The translations under genes and the position numbers were made by a program. The notes under the pieces are model-generated. The model did no database searches, had not been told where the DNA came from, and saw only the letters and a list, made by a program, of their open reading frames with translations. A stretch of 44,771 bases of DNA from CAZVIJ01 sp964626735 (GTDB lineage Bacteria > Patescibacteriota > Dojkabacteria > JAOAGR01): NCBI GenBank assembly GCA_964626735.1, contig CAZVIJ010000007.1, forward strand, positions 1 through 44,771, read 5' to 3'. Shown here piece after piece: positions 41,305-44,771 of this stretch; the stretch's first letter is position 1, and each line of letters starts with the position of its first letter.

Positions 41305-41964
41305 TCAAGCATCGATAAGGTCGTGGATGATTGGAGTGGAGGTCGTGCTCAGGTGAAGGTTCAAGCTTCTATAGAGCGGCACGAGCTTATTGCGTACATG
41401 TGGATGGGTGAACGGCAATAGGCCGATCGATAATGTCGGCACTTCCACTAAATTAGCCCATAAACTTGGATCCCAAGGGCAGTATACGTTAAGGAGCGTA
41501 AGCGATCCGTCCTCAAGTCGTGTACGGATTAATGGAGTTGATATCCTACGTGATCTCGGAATGCTTCCTTGTATGAAAATAATTTTCGCGACGTAGTGGG
41601 GTAAGCCGTACGCCTCCAAGTACTCAGTGAGCAAAAGCGTCCCCATAGAATGGCACATAATAATATCAGGCTCAAATGACTCTATGGCCTTCGCGAGTTT
41701 TTCATGTATCTCCGGTGAAGTCGCGCGTTTGCGTTCTTGTTCATAGAGATGATGGTACTCGAACGGGTTAAGCGACTGCAAAAAGCTAAATGTTGTAGGT
41801 ATACCCCATTTGAAAACCATCGCCGTTCCTTGATCGATTTCCTTTTGCATCCCTTGAAAATCAGAGTAGGTATTCTCGCCTTTCCTGAGGAAGTACCGTA
41901 TTTCCGTGCCGAAACCGTGAATCAGCAGAATCTTATGATTTCCCCGAGCCTCCATCGTATACAT
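41305..41964 (-). CDS. Small alpha/beta-hydrolase-fold protein
   Basis: 219 residues. The oxyanion strand is ILLIHGFG (12-19), the nucleophile elbow is MCHSMGT (S106 in H-S-M-G), and a late histidine (H214 in PIIHDLI) may complete the triad. The fold and HSMG elbow resemble lipase-like or serine-hydrolase proteins such as RBBP9/YdeN. The substrate is unknown. The start at 41964 is not firmly fixed: an alternative ATG three codons in (41955) is equally plausible, and no clear -10 box can be assigned. It is divergent from the HAD operon. Confidence 0.72.
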   Translation of the reverse strand: MYTMEARGNHKILLIHGFGTEIRYFLRKGENTYSDFQGMQKEIDQGTAMVFKWGIPTTFSFLQSLNPFEYHHLYEQERKRATSPEIHEKLAKAIESFEPDIIMCHSMGTLLLTEYLEAYGLPHYVAKIIFIQGSIPRSRRISTPLIRTRLEDGSLTLLNVYCPWDPSLWANLVEVPTLSIGLLPFTHPHVRNKLVPLYRSLNLHLSTTSTPIIHDLIDA

Positions 41965-42009
41965 ATGAGTGTACCAGAATTTCGAAACTCCTTATGACTC
42001 TATCTTAAC

Positions 42010-42849
42010 ATGAGCAGAAAATTCGAGCGGATGTGCATATTGGATTGGGACATAACATCCGCTGACACCAGAAAGTTTAAGCATAAGAAAGGAATACCCC
42101 AGGAGCTTGCAGATGCGATCGAAGCCCTCCAAAAGGCTGGATTCGGGACCACGTTCAATACGACGAGGGACCCGGTGGAGATGCGGGATGTCTTGCATAA
42201 TGAATGGAGACATCTCGCCTCTCCAGATGTGCCCCTGTCGCTGGAATCGGGGGGGATGGTCGCGCGACTCGGCGATGGCTTGCGCGATACCGAAGTGCTC
42301 GACCGCCATCCATTGGAGGACGACGAATTGCACGAAATAAGCGAGCTTGCTCACGGGACTCCGAAAAGCGCCGTAAAGTTCTACACGCTTAAGGAAGACA
42401 AGCAAATCATATGGATGAACGAAGGATGCGACGAAGAGCATTTGAGAAAGAAATACCCGCTCTGCGACACGTTCGTCAAGCACGACCAAGATCTCTTCAA
42501 GCTGATGAAAGACCATGCGGTATGTTACGTAACGATACAAGGCTTGCGGGAAAAGCCGAAGTCAAAAATGACTGTTTATAACGGCAAGTCGACCATGCAC
42601 TTCCTGAGCGCGGGTGTCTCGAAGTTTACCGGCCTCCTGAAAATCCTGGAACTCTACGAAGTGGATCCAAGCAACTGCCTTATCGCGGGCGATAGCGAAC
42701 CCGACATTGCGATGCTCAAGCATCGGAGATTTGGATGGCGAGTCGTCGTCGGTTCCCATCAGCTTGTCGACGACCAAGGTATACTACGGGTCAAAGACGC
42801 TAAAGAGCTGGGGGAATACTTACATAAACACATAGTTCCGCAAAAATGA
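42010..42849 (+). CDS. HAD-superfamily phosphatase, first of three
   Basis: 279 residues of the Cof/sugar-phosphatase group (subclass IIB-like cap). Motif I is ILDWDITS (D12, D14), motif II TFNTTRDP, the lysine K205 in GVSKFTG, and motif IV IAGDSEPDIAML (227-232). Homologues include mannosyl-3-phosphoglycerate and sucrose-phosphate phosphatases. All catalytic positions are present. It begins the operon and overlaps the next gene by 4 nt (ATGA). The Cys-x-x-x-x-D-W-D opening of motif I, with Trp between the aspartates, is unusual. Confidence 0.85.
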   Translation: MSRKFERMCILDWDITSADTRKFKHKKGIPQELADAIEALQKAGFGTTFNTTRDPVEMRDVLHNEWRHLASPDVPLSLESGGMVARLGDGLRDTEVLDRHPLEDDELHEISELAHGTPKSAVKFYTLKEDKQIIWMNEGCDEEHLRKKYPLCDTFVKHDQDLFKLMKDHAVCYVTIQGLREKPKSKMTVYNGKSTMHFLSAGVSKFTGLLKILELYEVDPSNCLIAGDSEPDIAMLKHRRFGWRVVVGSHQLVDDQGILRVKDAKELGEYLHKHIVPQK

Positions 42850-43973
42850 ATACTACTGCATTAGAAACTCAACATTACGCAGACGCGGATACCTTTGCCT
42901 CATACCTTATGGCGAATTTGGGAGGAGATAGCCTGCGGGGCGGAGTCTTCTCGGATTTCGATCACACGCTTGCAAACGACCGTGTCTTGCACCCGAACTC
43001 CCGATACATTGTCGTCCCGCCCCTTACCCTTCAGGCTGTCGCAGATTTGCGAAGAATCGGGCTTACTACCATCCTCGAATCCGTCAGGCATCCCACGGCT
43101 TTTACCCGCGCACTTCGTCTCGATGACTTACGGGTACTTGCGCCGAACCACTCGAGGGTAGTGACCCTTAACGGGGCGCAAAGCGGGTGGTTCGAATACA
43201 GCGCAACCCAGGCGCGTTTCGATGTCGATGTCGCCGATACCTATCCGCTCACCGCAGACCAGATCTCGTGGGTCGAAAGGCATGTAGCATCGTACATGGC
43301 GGGAGAGCCTATGGAAGAGTTTGCCGTAGAAACGAATGGGGAATCGCGATATGTTGAAGTTTTTATATATACGGCCGGTAACGGCGATGAAATTATTTTC
43401 GACAGCAGGATCGAAACAAAGGCAGATGTAGAGGAAGTGTTGATGCGCTATCCTAATTCCGCCGAAGCACGACCCCTCAACCTGCAGGAACTTCACGACC
43501 TGCTCCATGATGAGGCCACGAGGCCTGCCATGGTTCTGATTAAGAAGAATGGCGTCGAAGTTCCGCATATCAACGGCGCAATCGATCACGAACGACGTTC
43601 GAGGGATATCATCCGATTGCAGCTGCCGTCCGAAGTTTGGACCCTGCAAAATGAAGGGGGCTTGTTTCCGCAGTTTGCCGATAAGGCATACGCCGCTATA
43701 CGTGCGGCGAGACTTTCTCATGTCCTTTTCGAAGCGAGCATCGGAATGGGCGATAACCGCAGGCAAGATAGCCAGATCGGAAAGCAGGTCTACGGAACCG
43801 AGTACCGTCCGGCGTGGGGGATTTGGGTTCGTAGGCAGCCTGAAGACGGAATGCAGTATCACGGCAGTTTGCAAACGTCGTATGTGCGAGACTATCGACA
43901 AGCTGCGCTGCTTCTTTCGTACTTCAAAGATCTACTTCAACTGAAACGTACATATGCTGGTATGACGCTATGA
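42846..43973 (+). CDS. HAD-superfamily phosphatase, second of three
   Basis: 375 residues. Motif I VFSDFDHTLAND (D37, D39) and motif IV GMGDNRRQD (around 301-308) are clear. Between them lies an enlarged cap domain (about 60-260), which includes TYPLTADQISWVERH and an FIYTAGNGDEIIF strand. A 30-residue N-terminal extension precedes motif I. The lysine of motif III is not obvious by eye. Overlaps the genes on both sides by 4 nt, so the three HAD proteins are made in fixed ratio. Confidence 0.82.
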   Translation: MNTTALETQHYADADTFASYLMANLGGDSLRGGVFSDFDHTLANDRVLHPNSRYIVVPPLTLQAVADLRRIGLTTILESVRHPTAFTRALRLDDLRVLAPNHSRVVTLNGAQSGWFEYSATQARFDVDVADTYPLTADQISWVERHVASYMAGEPMEEFAVETNGESRYVEVFIYTAGNGDEIIFDSRIETKADVEEVLMRYPNSAEARPLNLQELHDLLHDEATRPAMVLIKKNGVEVPHINGAIDHERRSRDIIRLQLPSEVWTLQNEGGLFPQFADKAYAAIRAARLSHVLFEASIGMGDNRRQDSQIGKQVYGTEYRPAWGIWVRRQPEDGMQYHGSLQTSYVRDYRQAALLLSYFKDLLQLKRTYAGMTL

Positions 43974-44771
43974 GATTCGGCGAGATACAAACAAAGTTCT
44001 TTACGTTCATCCATGAGAACGATTTCGCGCGCCATGGCGCATTTGTGACGGATCTCGACGGCACGCTGCTTCAAGAGATCAGGGGAGAAATTTTCATCCC
44101 CGACACAAGCAAGGCGGCAATCACAAAATTATGCTCGAACCGAATACCGGTCGTTATCAACACCCTGCGTTTTCCGCTTTCAGTAATACTGAAAGTAGTC
44201 CCATCGCTTCCGGCATTCGAAGAAGTCGATCTTATCGCGCTCAATGGAGGACTGATCGGGAAGATAACGAACCGTAACGGCATGTGCGAGTTTCACGAGA
44301 TGGTATCGTTTCCTTTGGAAGGTACCGAACTTGCACGGTTGATGAATGAGGTAATGGCTGCGGATCAGGAGGGAGTCGATGTCACGCTATTCTACTATCC
44401 GCGAAATTGGAAACTAGGCGAGCGTATCTGGGTAAATTCTAAATCGCGGGTAAACGAAGTTAACGACCGCTACCGAAGCTGCCTCTACGCGAGCTCAATG
44501 CCCCTGGCTACGCTCAAAGACGAATTATTGGGTCTCGAGGCATGCATGTGCCTTCTGCTTACGAAGCAACGGGAAATGCCTCAATTGCAAGCGTACCAGC
44601 ACACCGACAAGAACGATTATTACACCCGCACCGGGATAAACAAAGCGGTTGGCACCAGGAAGTATGCGGAACACCGGAATAAGGCTTGCAAATCGATGTT
44701 CGGAGCAGGCGACAGCGGGCTCGATGCATTTCTCGATGAAGTAGGACTTGCTATACATGTCGGCTCACAGG
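43970..44771 (+). CDS. HAD-superfamily phosphatase, third of three (3' truncated by window edge)
   Basis: 267 codons are present. Motif I is VTDLDGTLL (D28, D30), motif II is VINTLRFP, the lysine/motif III region is INKAVGTRKYAEH, and motif IV is GAGDSGLDAF (about 247-256). It therefore looks like a complete catalytic core of a Cof-type HAD phosphatase, with the C-terminal tail beyond the window. ATG at 43970 overlaps the previous stop by 4 nt. Confidence 0.85.
   Translation, partial: MRFGEIQTKFFTFIHENDFARHGAFVTDLDGTLLQEIRGEIFIPDTSKAAITKLCSNRIPVVINTLRFPLSVILKVVPSLPAFEEVDLIALNGGLIGKITNRNGMCEFHEMVSFPLEGTELARLMNEVMAADQEGVDVTLFYYPRNWKLGERIWVNSKSRVNEVNDRYRSCLYASSMPLATLKDELLGLEACMCLLLTKQREMPQLQAYQHTDKNDYYTRTGINKAVGTRKYAEHRNKACKSMFGAGDSGLDAFLDEVGLAIHVGSQ

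Overview
This is a tightly packed bacterial window with about 45 protein-coding genes. It holds no rRNA or tRNA gene, no CRISPR array and no recognisable insertion sequence. Several signs suggest a streamlined environmental bacterium, most likely of the Candidate Phyla Radiation / Patescibacteria (Saccharibacteria-like is a guess from gene content). Neighbouring genes overlap by 4 to 20 nt. Most promoter-proximal genes lack a Shine-Dalgarno sequence and have a -10 box 5-9 nt before the start codon, as in leaderless mRNAs. Many proteins are unrecognisable, and exported proteins carry Pro/Thr linkers. TGA serves as an ordinary stop, so the UGA-Gly code of Gracilibacteria is not used.

Layout: (1) 1-3,935: the end of a GH94-type phosphorylase, an orphan histidine kinase, an unknown protein, and a protein made of three YbjQ-like repeats. 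(2) 3,946-10,679: a redox island arranged around a Crp/Fnr-family gene. To its left on the minus strand lie VKOR, a D-2-hydroxyacid dehydrogenase, a type II NADH dehydrogenase and a small membrane protein. To its right lie the regulator, a membrane-anchored cupredoxin, an HMA-CcdA-like fusion and a flavin disulfide reductase. A TGTGA-N6-TCACG palindrome sits in the divergent promoter. (3) 10,709-12,126: an exported protein and an atypical HAD protein. (4) 12,185-18,048: three large proteins of unknown family, each with one predicted membrane helix. (5) 18,057-24,847: a DUF2461 gene, a 9/27-bp minisatellite with a G-rich tract, then an overlapping operon of nitroreductase-like protein, PaaK-like adenylating enzyme, ApbE FMN transferase and THUMP methyltransferase, followed by an ACT-like protein and AlaX.

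(6) 25,063-32,088: two homologous proteins of unknown family flank an alpha/beta hydrolase, a TrmB-like regulator with an apparent frameshift, an aminoglycoside-phosphotransferase-like kinase and a three-gene ABC-2 exporter. (7) 32,133-35,393: a secreted dockerin protein split by an in-frame TAA, a 28-bp repeat, and an unknown gene crossed by a 10-N assembly gap. (8) 35,455-44,771: xseA-xseB, a pseudopilin-like protein, an OmpR-type winged-helix regulator with a degenerate ATPase domain, several unknown proteins, an alpha/beta hydrolase, and three consecutive overlapping HAD phosphatase genes, the last cut by the window edge.

The best leads for undescribed biology are the nitroreductase/ApbE operon with a possible covalent flavinylation site in the nitroreductase, the three-gene single-helix membrane cluster, the Crp-centred thiol/copper redox island, and the interrupted dockerin and TrmB genes. 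All functional calls rest on motif reading by eye.
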